Assembly (NCBI GenBank): GCA_963717085.1
Contig: CAVQVM010000019.1
Span: 248,001-312,000, forward strand
Reading direction: 5' to 3'
Source: DASQUK01 sp963717085
Lineage (GTDB): Bacteria; Actinomycetota; Acidimicrobiia; Acidimicrobiales; VFJN01
Length of the DNA stretch: 64,000 nt
The notes under the pieces were generated by a model that saw only the letters and a program-made list of their open reading frames with translations, had not been told where the DNA came from and did no database searches. A program made the position numbers and the translations under genes. Below are positions 7,506 through 16,390 of this stretch, one piece after another; position 1 is the stretch's first letter, and the number at the start of each line of letters is the position of its first letter.

Positions 7506-10307
7506 TCAGGATCGCCCCAGGCCCTCGCGCACCGCCCAGGCCGCCACCTCGGTGCGGGACGACATGCCCAGCTTGGCCAGTATGTTCGACACGTGGACCG
7601 CCGCCGTCCGCGGCGAGATGTAGAGCCGTTCGGCGACCTGGGAGTTGCTCAGGCCCTCGGCCAGGAGCGACACCACCTCGCGCTCACGCGGGGTGAGCGC
7701 CTCGGGCCCGCTCGGCTCCGGTCCCAGTCCCAGGCGGCGCTCCACCGCCCGCAGCTCGTCCACCCGCCAGCCCCGCCACCGCGCGAGGAACGGTGCTGCC
7801 GCCTCCGCCTGGGCCCGGGCCTCGTTCAGTCGACCCCCGGCCACCAGGGCGCGGGCGGCGCCGACGTGTGCGGTCCCGAGGTGGGCGGCCAGGACCTCGG
7901 GGGCCGACTCGAGCCCGTCGGCGGCGGCCGCGTACAGGTCGGCCGCGGTGTCCAACCGGTCCTCCGCCTCCGCGACCTGGGCGTCAATGAGCTGCCGCCA
8001 CGGGTCGTCCGGCGGCAGACGGTGTCCGACGTACAGCCCCACTTGGTCGACGAGGGGTCGCATCTCGGTGGTCGTCAAGCCGGCGTGCAGGGCGGCGGCC
8101 AGGAGGTCGTGGGTCTGGCCGGGATAGGCAACGCCGTCGTGGCCCACGGTTTCCTCGAAGGCGCGCAGGCGCTCCCGGGCCTCGGCGAGGTCACCGCGCC
8201 GGCACGCCAGGTGGAAGTCGAGTCCGAACACGCCCACCGCGACGCGCTCGGTGGGAGGCTTGGCCATGTCGGTGAAGCGCTGGGCGGTCTCGAGCTCGCC
8301 GGCCTCGAGTGCCAGCCCGGCCCGCATGACGGCGAGCCAGCGGCCGTCGGTCCAGGAGACGGCGTTGCCGGCCGACGTGTAGCGGGCGTAGTCGAGCTGG
8401 GCGATGGCGGCGTCGAGATCGCCTTCGACAGCCTCGAGATGCGCCTGGTTGGCCGCCAGGTCGATGGCCGCGACCAGCTCGAAGCCCGCGGCCTCCGCCT
8501 GGCGGTGGGCGCGCTCGATCATCTCCCGGACCTCGCCGGCGTCGCTCCACTGGCGGGCGTCCCACACGAGGTAGTTCAGCGCCCGGGCCGCCAGCACGTG
8601 GTCGCCGATCCGCTCGGCCTCGTCCGCCGCCGTCTGCAGCAGGCGGCGCCCCTCCTGCACCCGGTCGCGGGCGTTGAGCATGGCCGTGCCCTTGTCGACC
8701 ATGGCCGCGAGGCGCACGTCGGTGAGGTCGAGGCTCTCGGCCAGGCTCGCGGCCTTGTCCGCCCACTCGTACGTGGCCTCGATCTGGTCGCGCAGCATGT
8801 AGGACTGGGCGACCGCGGCCATGGCGCGTGCGCGGTCCTCGTCGGATGGCAGCCGGTCGATGATGCCGATGAGCTGGTCGGTGAAACCCACCATGGCCTC
8901 GATCTGGCCGGCCTCGCGGGCGATCCGCTTGCGCAGGCTCAGGGCCGCCGCCTCCTCGCTCACGTCGTCGCGCTCCCGCGCCAGGCGGAGCCAGCGGTCG
9001 CAGTGCGCGGCGGCGTCGTCGAGGAGCCCGGCGAGCCAGCAGGCGCGGGACGCCAGGGCGAGCAGCTCGAGGTCGTCCTCGGCCTCGCTCAGGCCGATCT
9101 CGGCCAGGTGGCGGGCCTGGTACGTCGAGCCGCGGGCGAGCGACTCGCGGGCGCCGATCCGTGCCTCCGCCACCATGTCCTCGTAACGCCCGGCTCCCCG
9201 GGCGTAGCGGGCGAGGGCGAGCCGGTCCTCGCTGCCCACCGCCCGCAGGGCGGTGAACGCCGCCTCGTGGAGCCGGCTCCGTTCCCGGCCGAGCAGTCCC
9301 TCCTTGATGGCCTCGCGCGCCAGGTCGTGGTGGAAGGTGAAGACGTCGGGCTCGGATTCGGTCAGCAGGCCGCTGTCGACGGCGGCGCGGAGCAGGGCGA
9401 TCAGCTGGTCCTCCGGCGTCTCGGTCACGTGAGCGAGCACGTCGAACGTCACCCGGCGGCCGAGCACCGAGGCAGCGGTGACGAGGCGCCGGACCTCCGG
9501 GTCGAGCTCGTCGAGCTGCCCGCGCACCAGCTCGGCCACCGTCCACGGCAGTGGCATGTCGGCCAGGTCCTGCCAGGGCGCGTCGCCGGCGCTCGCGACC
9601 AGCTCCTCGAGGAAGAAGGGGTTCCCGCCCGTGCGGCTGTGGAGCGCATCGACGACCGGGAACGACGGGACCTCGCCGTAGACGGCCGTGAGGAAGGCGT
9701 TGACGTCCGCGGGGCTCAGCCGCCGGAGCTGGATATGGGTGATCGAATGCCGGCGCTCCAGCCGGGGGAGCAGCTCCGAGGCCGGATGCCGGCGCGTGAG
9801 GCCGTCCGGGCGGTAGGTGCCGATGACCAGCAGCCGGCCGCCGCCGGGTTCGGCCAGCTGCTCGAACACCGTGAGGCTCTCGGAGTCGGCCCAGTGCAGG
9901 TCCTCGAACACGACGACGCCGGCGATCCCCTCGGTGAGCCGCCGCACCAGCTCGACTCCCGCCCGGACGCGCTCGTCGGCGGCGCGGTGAGCGTCGTCCA
10001 CGGCCTCCAGCAGCGCAGTGTGTCGGTCGGCGGCGCCGTTGCGAGTGGCCGCCGAGCCGAGCGCGTCACGGAAGAGCTCCATGGGGCGGCTCTCGGCGCC
10101 CGGGTCCGCCTGTCCCGCCAGGACCACCGCGCCCGCCGGGGCCCGCGCCACCAGCTCCTGGACGAGTCGGGTCTTGCCGATCCCGGCCTCGCCGGCGATC
10201 AGCGCGACCGACGGGTCCACGCGGGCGTCGATCAAACCGACCAGGCGATCGAGCTCGGGGCCGCGCCCGACCATGACCGGTGACAGGCCCGAACGTCCCA
10301 CGAGCAT
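7506..10307 (-). CDS. Large LuxR-family transcriptional regulator with N-terminal AAA ATPase (LAL type)
   Basis: About 933 residues; starts ATG at 10307 (a GTG lies just before it). Order of parts: an AAA/STAND ATPase domain with Walker A GEAGIGKT near residue 40 and a Walker B-like GVVVFEDLHWAD near 135; a long alpha-helical TPR-like middle (about 350-840); and a C-terminal LuxR helix-turn-helix with LTPREREVVSLLAEGLSNSQ, then VAERLYISPRTAAVHVSNIL. This is the MalT/LAL layout, in which ATP and an inducer control DNA binding. It converges on the hydroquinone operon with about 120 nt between, so it may control that operon or the non-coding region on its other side; neither is shown. No signal peptide or membrane segment was seen. 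Confidence 0.85.
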   Translation of the reverse strand: MLVGRSGLSPVMVGRGPELDRLVGLIDARVDPSVALIAGEAGIGKTRLVQELVARAPAGAVVLAGQADPGAESRPMELFRDALGSAATRNGAADRHTALLEAVDDAHRAADERVRAGVELVRRLTEGIAGVVVFEDLHWADSESLTVFEQLAEPGGGRLLVIGTYRPDGLTRRHPASELLPRLERRHSITHIQLRRLSPADVNAFLTAVYGEVPSFPVVDALHSRTGGNPFFLEELVASAGDAPWQDLADMPLPWTVAELVRGQLDELDPEVRRLVTAASVLGRRVTFDVLAHVTETPEDQLIALLRAAVDSGLLTESEPDVFTFHHDLAREAIKEGLLGRERSRLHEAAFTALRAVGSEDRLALARYARGAGRYEDMVAEARIGARESLARGSTYQARHLAEIGLSEAEDDLELLALASRACWLAGLLDDAAAHCDRWLRLARERDDVSEEAAALSLRKRIAREAGQIEAMVGFTDQLIGIIDRLPSDEDRARAMAAVAQSYMLRDQIEATYEWADKAASLAESLDLTDVRLAAMVDKGTAMLNARDRVQEGRRLLQTAADEAERIGDHVLAARALNYLVWDARQWSDAGEVREMIERAHRQAEAAGFELVAAIDLAANQAHLEAVEGDLDAAIAQLDYARYTSAGNAVSWTDGRWLAVMRAGLALEAGELETAQRFTDMAKPPTERVAVGVFGLDFHLACRRGDLAEARERLRAFEETVGHDGVAYPGQTHDLLAAALHAGLTTTEMRPLVDQVGLYVGHRLPPDDPWRQLIDAQVAEAEDRLDTAADLYAAAADGLESAPEVLAAHLGTAHVGAARALVAGGRLNEARAQAEAAAPFLARWRGWRVDELRAVERRLGLGPEPSGPEALTPREREVVSLLAEGLSNSQVAERLYISPRTAAVHVSNILAKLGMSSRTEVAAWAVREGLGRS

Positions 10308-10345
10308 CACCCGAGCGTAGGGCGTTGCCGGGTCGAACGAGTCGG

Positions 10346-10498
10346 TCAGAGGCCGATGGCGGCCGCCCGCCGGGACGGGCGCTGCCGGTCACGATGACGC
10401 CCGGCGAGGCGGGCGAGCCGCCAACGCGAGGCCTCGCGCCGGAGGTCCTGCTGGTGGTCGGCGACCATTGTCCTGGTGAAGTCGTATCCGTGAAGCAT
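10346..10498 (-). CDS. Small conserved-looking protein of unknown function
   Basis: About 50 residues starting MLHGYDFTRTMVADHQQD and ending in a basic stretch with DLRREASRWRLARLAGRHRD. The helical segment with alternating D/E and R residues is like small actinobacterial proteins of unknown function that I have seen next to regulators. It lies about 38 nt upstream of the LuxR-type regulator on the same strand and may be co-transcribed. Coding is inferred from composition only; an upstream in-frame ATG at 10534 would lengthen it by 12 residues. Confidence 0.4.
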   Translation of the reverse strand: MLHGYDFTRTMVADHQQDLRREASRWRLARLAGRHRDRQRPSRRAAAIGL

Positions 10499-10565
10499 GA
10501 GACCAGGCTGCGCCCCTGAGGTAGCTGCCCACATCGGACGTCCTGCGCATTTCGCGACGGCCTCG

Positions 10566-10600
10566 GATACGTAGACGCCATCAGGGCCGGCCTACGTATC
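10566..10600. other. Inverted repeat GATACGTAG ... CTACGTATC
   Basis: Nine-base perfect arms around a 17-nt centre. It is followed at once by AGGAGG (10603-10608), so it could be an operator or a leader hairpin for the mini-ORF at 10619. Confidence 0.5.
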
Positions 10601-10618
10601 TAGGAGGCTTGGCACCCG

Positions 10619-10699
10619 ATGGGTCCGCGTTCAGATGAACCCCGCGGAGTAATCTCAACGCCGGGAAAAGGAAGGCCCCGAGCGTCAGACCGGAACTAG
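10619..10699 (+). CDS. Possible 26-residue leader-type mini-ORF
   Basis: ATG with a perfect AGGAGG ten nt upstream (10603-10608); the peptide begins MGPRSDEPRGV and is rich in Arg and Pro. Its last codons and TAG lie inside the strong hairpin 10674-10719, so a ribosome at the end of the ORF would open that hairpin. This is the geometry of an attenuator, but no amino-acid run points to a sensed residue and no gene follows closely. Could be non-functional. Confidence 0.3.
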   Translation: MGPRSDEPRGVISTPGKGRPRASDRN

Positions 10700-10719
10700 C
10701 CGGTCCGCTGCTCGGGGCC
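10674..10719 (+). terminator. Strong terminator-like hairpin
   Basis: Outer stem of 10 bp (GGCCCCGAGC with GCTCGGGGCC), a 4/4 internal loop, inner stem GACCGG/CCGGTC and a 6-nt loop. No T-run follows, as is common in high-GC actinobacteria. Directly after it comes the short palindrome CCAACGGTTGG. Confidence 0.6.
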
Positions 10720-11196
10720 AACCAACGGTTGGACGCTCTGGCCGATCCCGACGACACGAGATGTGTCGCCAGAAGCGCCGACTACTACAGGGCGCGCCCC
10801 ACAGCAGCCCGGATCCGACCTTGGTGGGCGCCCCACCTTTGACCGTCTCCGTCGGCATTCCTACCGGACCGCCACGTCGACCTGTGCGCCGGACTTGCTG
10901 AGAGCCGAAGCTCTCGACCGCATCCTTTGCCCGTGCCGTTGTGGTGGACGTGGAGCATCTTGCGCGGTGCGAAACCCCACGTCAAGAGGCATTTTCGCAA
11001 TCCCCAGGCAATCCCCAGACTTTCTTGGTCATCCCCAGATTCCGCGACGTTCTCCACAATGTGACCCACAGTTCACCCACAGGTTGGGCCCGATCCGGGC
11101 CGCGTCCGAGGCGATCCGAGGACGTGCGGGCCGGGCTTGCTTGCGCCTCGCTCACCCGCCTGTCTCCCCAACGGGGAGTAGTCCTTGCTCCGGCTG
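10720..11196. other. Long intergenic stretch without a recognisable gene
   Basis: Only small unconvincing ORFs. It contains a perfect hairpin CGACAC/GTGTCG (10752-10768), a hairpin-like GGTGGG...CCCACC near 10829, three spaced ATCCCCAG boxes between about 11000 and 11038, and three CCACA/CCCACA boxes 11-12 nt apart (11050-11081). Composition is slightly less GC-rich than the flanks. I see no tRNA, promoter of clear strength or protein homology. Confidence 0.5.
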
Positions 11197-11210
11197 ATAA
11201 GCATGCCTAC
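11197..11210. promoter_or_regulatory. Possible DtxR/IdeR-type iron box upstream of efeO
   Basis: ATAAGCATGCCTAC is one change away from the palindrome TAGGCATGCCTA and resembles half of a DtxR/IdeR box. It lies 36 nt before the GTG of the iron-uptake-like gene efeO. The match is imperfect, and the link to iron is through the gene it precedes. Confidence 0.3.
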
Positions 11211-11245
11211 CATGCGGCGGCACCGGGAGACGCTGGAGGGAACTT

Positions 11246-12328
11246 GTGCGCCGTCATCGCATCATGACCGCCACGGCACTGTCGCTGGCACTCGCCACCA
11301 TCGGAGCCGCCTGCGGCGACGACGACGGGGCGGACGTGCGCAGCTTCGGCAACTGCGGCGGCTCCGGCAGCGCCTCGGGGTCCGGCAGCGCGTCGGCGAG
11401 CGGCGCCGCCACCCAGTCCGCGTCGGCGAGCGGTTCCGCCAGGTCCGGGTCGGCCGGATCCGGCTCGGGCAGCGGCAGCTGCCCACCGGGATCGGGGAGC
11501 GGGTCGGGCGGCGGCTCCGGTTCCGAATCCGGGGCCGGGTCGGGGAGCGGCATCGCCGACGACGTGGCGGGGTCGTCTACCGACAACCCGCTGGTGACCG
11601 ACGCGGTGGCGGAGTACCAGGCCTGGGTGGCCGAGCAGGTCGACCTGACCATTGCCGCCACCAAGACCTTCACCGATGCCGTCCGTGCCGGCGACCTGGA
11701 TGGCGCCAGGGCGGCGTACGCGCCGTCCCGCCAGGGCTGGGAGCGCATCGAGCCCATCGCCGGCCTCGTCGAGGAGATCGACGGCGCCGTCGACGCACGG
11801 GTCGACGACTTCGAGGGCGTCGACGACCCCGCGTTCACCGGCTGGCACCGGCTCGAGTACCTGCTGTGGGAGCAGGGCACGACCGACGGCGGCGCCCCGT
11901 TCGCGGATCGGCTCGATGCCGACCTGCGGACCCTCCGGAGGGAGCTGGGCGCCATGGAGATCCCGCCGGCGGCACTGGCGGTCGGATCGGCGGAGCTGAT
12001 CGAGGAGGTCTCAACCGGCAAGATCACCGGCGAAGAGGATCGCTACTCGGGCACCGACCTGTGGGACTTCGCCGCCAACGTCGAGGGTGCCCGACGCGGC
12101 TTCGAGCTGCTGGCGCCGGCGATCGAGGCGGGGGACGCCGCGCTCGTCACGTCCGTCGACGGCCTGTTCGACGAGCTCGAGGGGCAGCTCGGGGGCTATC
12201 GGGACGGCCAGGGGTACCGGCCGTACGCTGCGCTCACCGACGAGGACAAGACCGAGATGCAGACCACGCTGGCGGAGCTGTCGGAGCATCTGGCGACGGT
12301 GGCGGGCGTGCTGGGGCTCGAGGGATGA
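11246..12328 (+). CDS. efeO: EfeO-like imelysin-family lipoprotein with a Gly/Ser-rich linker
   Basis: 360 residues from GTG with GGAGGGA seven nt upstream. The N-terminus is a lipoprotein signal ending GAAC (Cys near 23). Residues about 35-105 are almost wholly Gly, Ser and Ala, with runs such as GSGSASGSGSASASG. The rest is an imelysin/EfeO M75 domain with the GxHRxE-type motif GWHRLEYLLW near 195. In EfeUOB systems EfeO is the extracytoplasmic protein that hands ferric or ferrous iron to the permease EfeU. Here the usual N-terminal cupredoxin domain seems replaced by the low-complexity linker, and no efeU is nearby. The repeated codons of the linker (about 11340-11560) are unlike neighbouring genes. 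EfeB follows 28 nt later. Confidence 0.8.
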   Translation: MRRHRIMTATALSLALATIGAACGDDDGADVRSFGNCGGSGSASGSGSASASGAATQSASASGSARSGSAGSGSGSGSCPPGSGSGSGGGSGSESGAGSGSGIADDVAGSSTDNPLVTDAVAEYQAWVAEQVDLTIAATKTFTDAVRAGDLDGARAAYAPSRQGWERIEPIAGLVEEIDGAVDARVDDFEGVDDPAFTGWHRLEYLLWEQGTTDGGAPFADRLDADLRTLRRELGAMEIPPAALAVGSAELIEEVSTGKITGEEDRYSGTDLWDFAANVEGARRGFELLAPAIEAGDAALVTSVDGLFDELEGQLGGYRDGQGYRPYAALTDEDKTEMQTTLAELSEHLATVAGVLGLEG

Positions 12329-12356
12329 CGGCGCCGGGCGCACACCCGCCGCCGTG

Positions 12357-13634
12357 ATGGGACACGTCTCGCGCCGTCGCTTCCTGGCGGGCGGGCTGGC
12401 GGGGACGGCCGTCGCGGGCCTGGGCGGGACGGTGGCGGCGGGCTGCAGCGACACGACGTCCGGCACGTCCGACCCCGGCGTCGGCGACACGTCGGCCGGC
12501 GCCGGCACGGCGCCCGCCACCGCCCGCTACTTGCCGTTTCGGGGCCGCCACCAGACCGGCATCACCCATCCGGCCAACGAGCAGGGACTGCTGGCGGCGT
12601 TCACGCTCACCGCCGACGACCGGGACGACCTGCGCGACACGCTGCGGGCGCTGTCCAGCGAATCGGAACGGCTCATGTCCGGCGAGCCGTATGAGGACCG
12701 GGACCCGGCCTACCCGCCGCTCCACACCGGCGCCGTAGGCAACCCGCCGCCGCCCGCAGACCTGTCGGTGGTCGTCTCGGCCGGGGCGTCGCTGTTCGAC
12801 GACCGCTACGGCCTGGCCGACCGCAAGCCCCTGGCCCTGGAGAAGATGCCCTTCCTCGCCAACGACCGGCTCGACCCCGAGCGCTCGCACGGCGACCTGC
12901 TGCTCACCGTCACCAGCGCCCACGAGGACGTCAACCTCTTCGCCCTGCGCCAATTGATGCGGGCCACCCGCGGCACGCTGGCGTTGCACTGGATGCTGGG
13001 CGGCTACAACCGTCGGACCCGGGCGGCACGGGGGGAGGCGGGCAAGCGCAACCTGATGGGGTTCATCGACGGCACCTCCAATCTCAACGCCTCGGACGAC
13101 GCGGTGATGGACCGCCACGTCTGGGTGCAGCCCGACGACGACGAGCCGGCATGGGCGGTGGGCGGCGCGTACCACGTCGTACGGGTGATCCGGATGCTCG
13201 TGGAGTTCTGGGACCGCACCCGCCTGTCCGAGCAGGAGTCGATCATCGGCCGGCGCAAGGAGTCCGGCGCACCGCTGGGCGGTGAGATCGAGACCGACGT
13301 CCCCGACTACTCCGCCGACGCCGACGGCGAGGTGACTCCGCTCGACGCCCACATCCGGTTGGCCAACCCCCGCACCGCCGAGACCGAGGGCGATCTCATC
13401 CTCCGATCGGGGCTCAGCTTCTCCCGCGGCTTCGATGGCGACGGTCAGCTCGATCAGGGCCTGGCGTTCGTGTCGTTCCAGCGGCGGCTGTCCCAGTTCC
13501 TCAACACCCAGGCACGGCTCGCCGGGGAGCCGCTGGAGGAGTACATCGTCCCCGAGGGCGGCGGCTTCTACTTCGCCCTGCCCGGCGTCGCGGACGACGG
13601 CGAGTTCCTCGGCGCCCAACTGTTTGCCCACTAG
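12357..13634 (+). CDS. efeB: EfeB-type dye-decolourising heme peroxidase, Tat-exported
   Basis: 425 residues. The N-terminus SRRRFLAGGLAGTAVAGLGG is a twin-arginine signal, and the following AAGC could be lipidated. The mature part has the DyP signature GFIDGTSN (near 235; Asp is the catalytic acid), the downstream proximal-His region around YHVVRVIRM, and the C-terminal heme-side segment LAFVSFQRRLSQF. EfeB oxidises ferrous iron or takes iron from heme at the cell surface, working with EfeO. It follows efeO by 28 nt, so the two are surely one unit. The permease EfeU, normally the first gene, is absent from this window; uptake would need a distant permease, or the pair has another job such as peroxidase defence. 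Confidence 0.87.
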   Translation: MGHVSRRRFLAGGLAGTAVAGLGGTVAAGCSDTTSGTSDPGVGDTSAGAGTAPATARYLPFRGRHQTGITHPANEQGLLAAFTLTADDRDDLRDTLRALSSESERLMSGEPYEDRDPAYPPLHTGAVGNPPPPADLSVVVSAGASLFDDRYGLADRKPLALEKMPFLANDRLDPERSHGDLLLTVTSAHEDVNLFALRQLMRATRGTLALHWMLGGYNRRTRAARGEAGKRNLMGFIDGTSNLNASDDAVMDRHVWVQPDDDEPAWAVGGAYHVVRVIRMLVEFWDRTRLSEQESIIGRRKESGAPLGGEIETDVPDYSADADGEVTPLDAHIRLANPRTAETEGDLILRSGLSFSRGFDGDGQLDQGLAFVSFQRRLSQFLNTQARLAGEPLEEYIVPEGGGFYFALPGVADDGEFLGAQLFAH

Positions 13635-13669
13635 GAACCGCGTGCGCTCAGGCGGTGTAATAGGGCCTG

Positions 13670-14983
13670 GTGCGACCCCTGCACGTCGAGTCCTGGGTCA
13701 CGAGCGGGCCGGATGCGGCGGATGCGGGTGGTGGCGCCCCTGGTCTGCGCTCGTCGAGCCGTGTCGTCCGCGAGCCCGGGCGCTGGCCCCGGCTGGCGGC
13801 GATCATCGCCGCCTTGGGGCTGGCTGCCGGCGCCGGCGGGCTGCTCGTGCTCGGCACCGGTGAGCCCCACCGAGATGAGCAGCGAGCGGGCGATCCTCGT
13901 GACCAGTACCTGGAAGCGGTCCAGCGGTTGGGCTACGCAAGGTCGTTCGCCTACCGCGGCTCCGTGCACGCCGCGGGGTCGAGCCCACTGCGTCCCGGGG
14001 CGTCGATCGCCACGGACGTGACCGTGGAGGGCGGAGTGCGCCTGCCACAGTCCATCACGCGGGATGTGGCAGTTGACGACCGCGGCGGTGTGGGCGAGAC
14101 GGTGACGTCCGGCTCCAGGGTGTGGAGCCGCACAGCACCGAGCATCGAGCAACTCCCGGACGCCACATGGGAGGTCACCGGGCCGTCGCACGTGCTGGAC
14201 GTGGGCTCGCCCGATCGGTTGGGCGCCGCACTGCTGTCGGACGTCCTTCGGGCCGCCGGCGCCCGGCACCGCGACGGGACCGACGCGAGCGGGCGGCCCG
14301 TGCTCCGCGCCACGGTGCCACCGGACGACCGCGACGAGCGCTATGGCGACACTCTGGACGGTGCCGACGTGAGGGTCACGCTCGACGAGGCCGGCGACAT
14401 CGCCCACCTCGTGTTGACCTCGGCCGAGCCGAAGCCGCGGCTCGTGCTTCGGCTCGACATCGTGCAGGTCGGGGATTCCGGGGTCATCGCGCCCAGCGAC
14501 GTGGGAACGCCGGCTCGCAACACGGTGGCGATCGAGAAACTGGTGGCGGCTGGCGTCGAGCCGCTCGAGCTTGGCCGGCTGCCGCACGGATGGGCGCTCA
14601 CCAATGCCAGCGTCTCCGTGAGACGGTCGGTGATGCCGTGGACGCCGAGGCAATCGATGACACCGAAGCAGGCGGCGTCCTGCAGATCGCTCGAGCTCGA
14701 GTACGGCGACCTACGGGCGGTGGCGGGGGGTTCGCTGCACCTGTCGACGGCGAGCCAGGCTTGCGTGACGGTCGCGGACCACGTCGGCACCGGGACCGGC
14801 GGTCGGCCACTGCGCATCGGGGCATTCGAGGGTGTGGTCGAGGAGTCATGGGACCGCTCCGTCGGCGATCTCTCGGACGGAACGACCCATGTCGGCTTCA
14901 GCTCCGACCTGCCGGCCAATGAGGTGGCCGCGCTGCTGGTGTCCCTGCAGCCGTTCGTTGCCGAGAGCGTCCAGCCCGCGTAG
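13670..14983 (+). CDS. Membrane-anchored protein of unknown function, paralogue 1
   Basis: 437 residues from GTG 13670. One membrane segment (about 43-63, RLAAIIAALGLAAGAGGLLVL) after a short cytoplasmic tail, then a large extracytoplasmic part. It shares its layout with the next gene: VREPGRWPRLAA before the helix, SFAYRGSVHAAG, an RDVAVDDRGGVGETVTSGSRVW segment, EPLELGRLPHGWALT and a C-terminal VGDLSDGTTHVGFSSDLP. The domain after the helix looks beta-rich and LolA/LppX-like, so a lipid- or ligand-holding shell is possible, but I cannot name a family. TAATAG a few nt before the GTG could be a -10 box for a leaderless message. Confidence 0.75.
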   Translation: MRPLHVESWVTSGPDAADAGGGAPGLRSSSRVVREPGRWPRLAAIIAALGLAAGAGGLLVLGTGEPHRDEQRAGDPRDQYLEAVQRLGYARSFAYRGSVHAAGSSPLRPGASIATDVTVEGGVRLPQSITRDVAVDDRGGVGETVTSGSRVWSRTAPSIEQLPDATWEVTGPSHVLDVGSPDRLGAALLSDVLRAAGARHRDGTDASGRPVLRATVPPDDRDERYGDTLDGADVRVTLDEAGDIAHLVLTSAEPKPRLVLRLDIVQVGDSGVIAPSDVGTPARNTVAIEKLVAAGVEPLELGRLPHGWALTNASVSVRRSVMPWTPRQSMTPKQAASCRSLELEYGDLRAVAGGSLHLSTASQACVTVADHVGTGTGGRPLRIGAFEGVVEESWDRSVGDLSDGTTHVGFSSDLPANEVAALLVSLQPFVAESVQPA

Positions 14984-15015
14984 GTCGCGGGCACCGAGGG
15001 CGCGAGACTGGCGCG

Positions 15016-16344
15016 GTGGGCGAGCAGGGCGAGCAGGCCCCCATCCCCATCGAGTCCCGGGTGGCGAGGGAGTCCCAGGCGGACGACCCGGGCGGCCCGC
15101 GAGGCAACGGAACGTCGGGCCGGGTCGTCCACGAACCCGGCGGCTGGCCCCGGTTGGCGGCGGTGCTGGCGGTCGTCGGGCTGATCGCCGGGGTACTGCT
15201 GTGGGCGCTGGTGGAGGACGATGCCGCGCCGGGCGGGGACGAGGAGCCGGCCAGCGATCCGTCGGCCCCCACGGATGATCGGCAGGCAGAGACCCGGCGG
15301 GCGTTCGCCCAGGCCATGCTGCGGTTCGAGGAGGTGCGCTCGTTCTCCTACCGCGGGTCGGTGGATGCCGCCGCCGCCCGACCGTTCGGCGCCGGCCCCG
15401 TCGCCGTGGGTGGCATGACGGTCGAGGGCGCGGTGCTCCGGGAGTCCGCACTGGCCCGGGAGGTCGCGGCTGACGCCCGTGGCCGTGCGGGGGAGACGCT
15501 GACCTCCGGCACGACCGTTTGGACCAGGAGCGCTCCCAGCACGGACACCCTCGACCGGGCGCCCTGGACGGTGCGCCGAGGCTCGCTCGACGCTCCGCCC
15601 CCTCTGGACATGCAGCTGGTGGTGCGCCTCATCACGTCGGCCGGCAACCCCCGGGGCGAGGCCCCCGACTCGGCCGGCCGGCGGGTCATCCGGGCCACAT
15701 TGCCGACCCGCGACGACGGCGGTGGCAACCTCCTGCCGCTCGGCGGCGCCGATGTGCTGCTCTCACTCGACGACGGGGGGAACGTCGCCCATCTCGTCAT
15801 GACATGGCCACCCCATGAGCCGCGACTGGTCATCGACGTCGAGATCTCCGGTCACAACCAGCCCCAGGACATCGCGCCGCCCGATCGCGGTCTGGTGGCC
15901 CTGCGGCGCACCGTCCCGGTCGAGGCGCTCGAAGCCGAAGGCGTCCGGCCGCTGGAACTGGGCCGGGTGCCTGCGGGCTGGCGGCTCACCGGCGCCTGGG
16001 TCGAGTCCGAGATCACACCGCGGGCCGAGTGCTCGGCGCTGACGCTCGTCTACGGCGATCCCGACGCCGGCTCCGGGCACTACCTCTGGCTGCGCCTGAC
16101 ATCGGAGAGATGCGGGGTCGTGCTCGACCTCACCGGCGACCGTCAGCCGCTTACCGTCGGATCCTTCGAGGGCTCGGTCGTCGAGTCCTCCTCGGAGACG
16201 GTCGGCGCCCTTTTCGACGGCACCACGGGCATCCGGTTCGAGACCGACCTGCCCGTCGACGACGTTGCCACCGTCCTGGCGTCGCTCCGGCCGTTCGACC
16301 CGAATTCCGAGCCCGAACCGCTGGCGGCGGCCTCGACGGGGTGA
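15016..16344 (+). CDS. Membrane-anchored protein of unknown function, paralogue 2
   Basis: 442 residues from GTG 15016, 32 nt after its paralogue. One membrane segment near residues 44-63 (RLAAVLAVVGLIAGVLLWAL) preceded by VVHEPGGWP, then an extracytoplasmic part with SFSYRGSVDAA, LAREVAADARGRAGETLTSG, RPLELGRVPAGWRLTGAW and VGALFDGTTGIRFETDLPVD. Each of these has a counterpart at the same place in paralogue 1, so the pair arose by tandem duplication and has since diverged widely. Four or more Cys in the last third (AECSALT, SERCGVV) may form a disulfide outside the cell. Function unknown. Confidence 0.75.
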   Translation: MGEQGEQAPIPIESRVARESQADDPGGPRGNGTSGRVVHEPGGWPRLAAVLAVVGLIAGVLLWALVEDDAAPGGDEEPASDPSAPTDDRQAETRRAFAQAMLRFEEVRSFSYRGSVDAAAARPFGAGPVAVGGMTVEGAVLRESALAREVAADARGRAGETLTSGTTVWTRSAPSTDTLDRAPWTVRRGSLDAPPPLDMQLVVRLITSAGNPRGEAPDSAGRRVIRATLPTRDDGGGNLLPLGGADVLLSLDDGGNVAHLVMTWPPHEPRLVIDVEISGHNQPQDIAPPDRGLVALRRTVPVEALEAEGVRPLELGRVPAGWRLTGAWVESEITPRAECSALTLVYGDPDAGSGHYLWLRLTSERCGVVLDLTGDRQPLTVGSFEGSVVESSSETVGALFDGTTGIRFETDLPVDDVATVLASLRPFDPNSEPEPLAAASTG

Positions 16345-16390
16345 GGGCAAAACGCCCGTGCGGCGGGCGACGGCGTTGGTAGCCTGCGGG

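Noticed and set aside
11000..11081. Spaced ATCCCCAG and CCACA boxes as DnaA boxes or a CRISPR-like array
   Set aside because: Boxes deviate from TTGTCCACA, no dnaA, dnaN or rpmH gene is near, and repeat units are too short and uneven for CRISPR.
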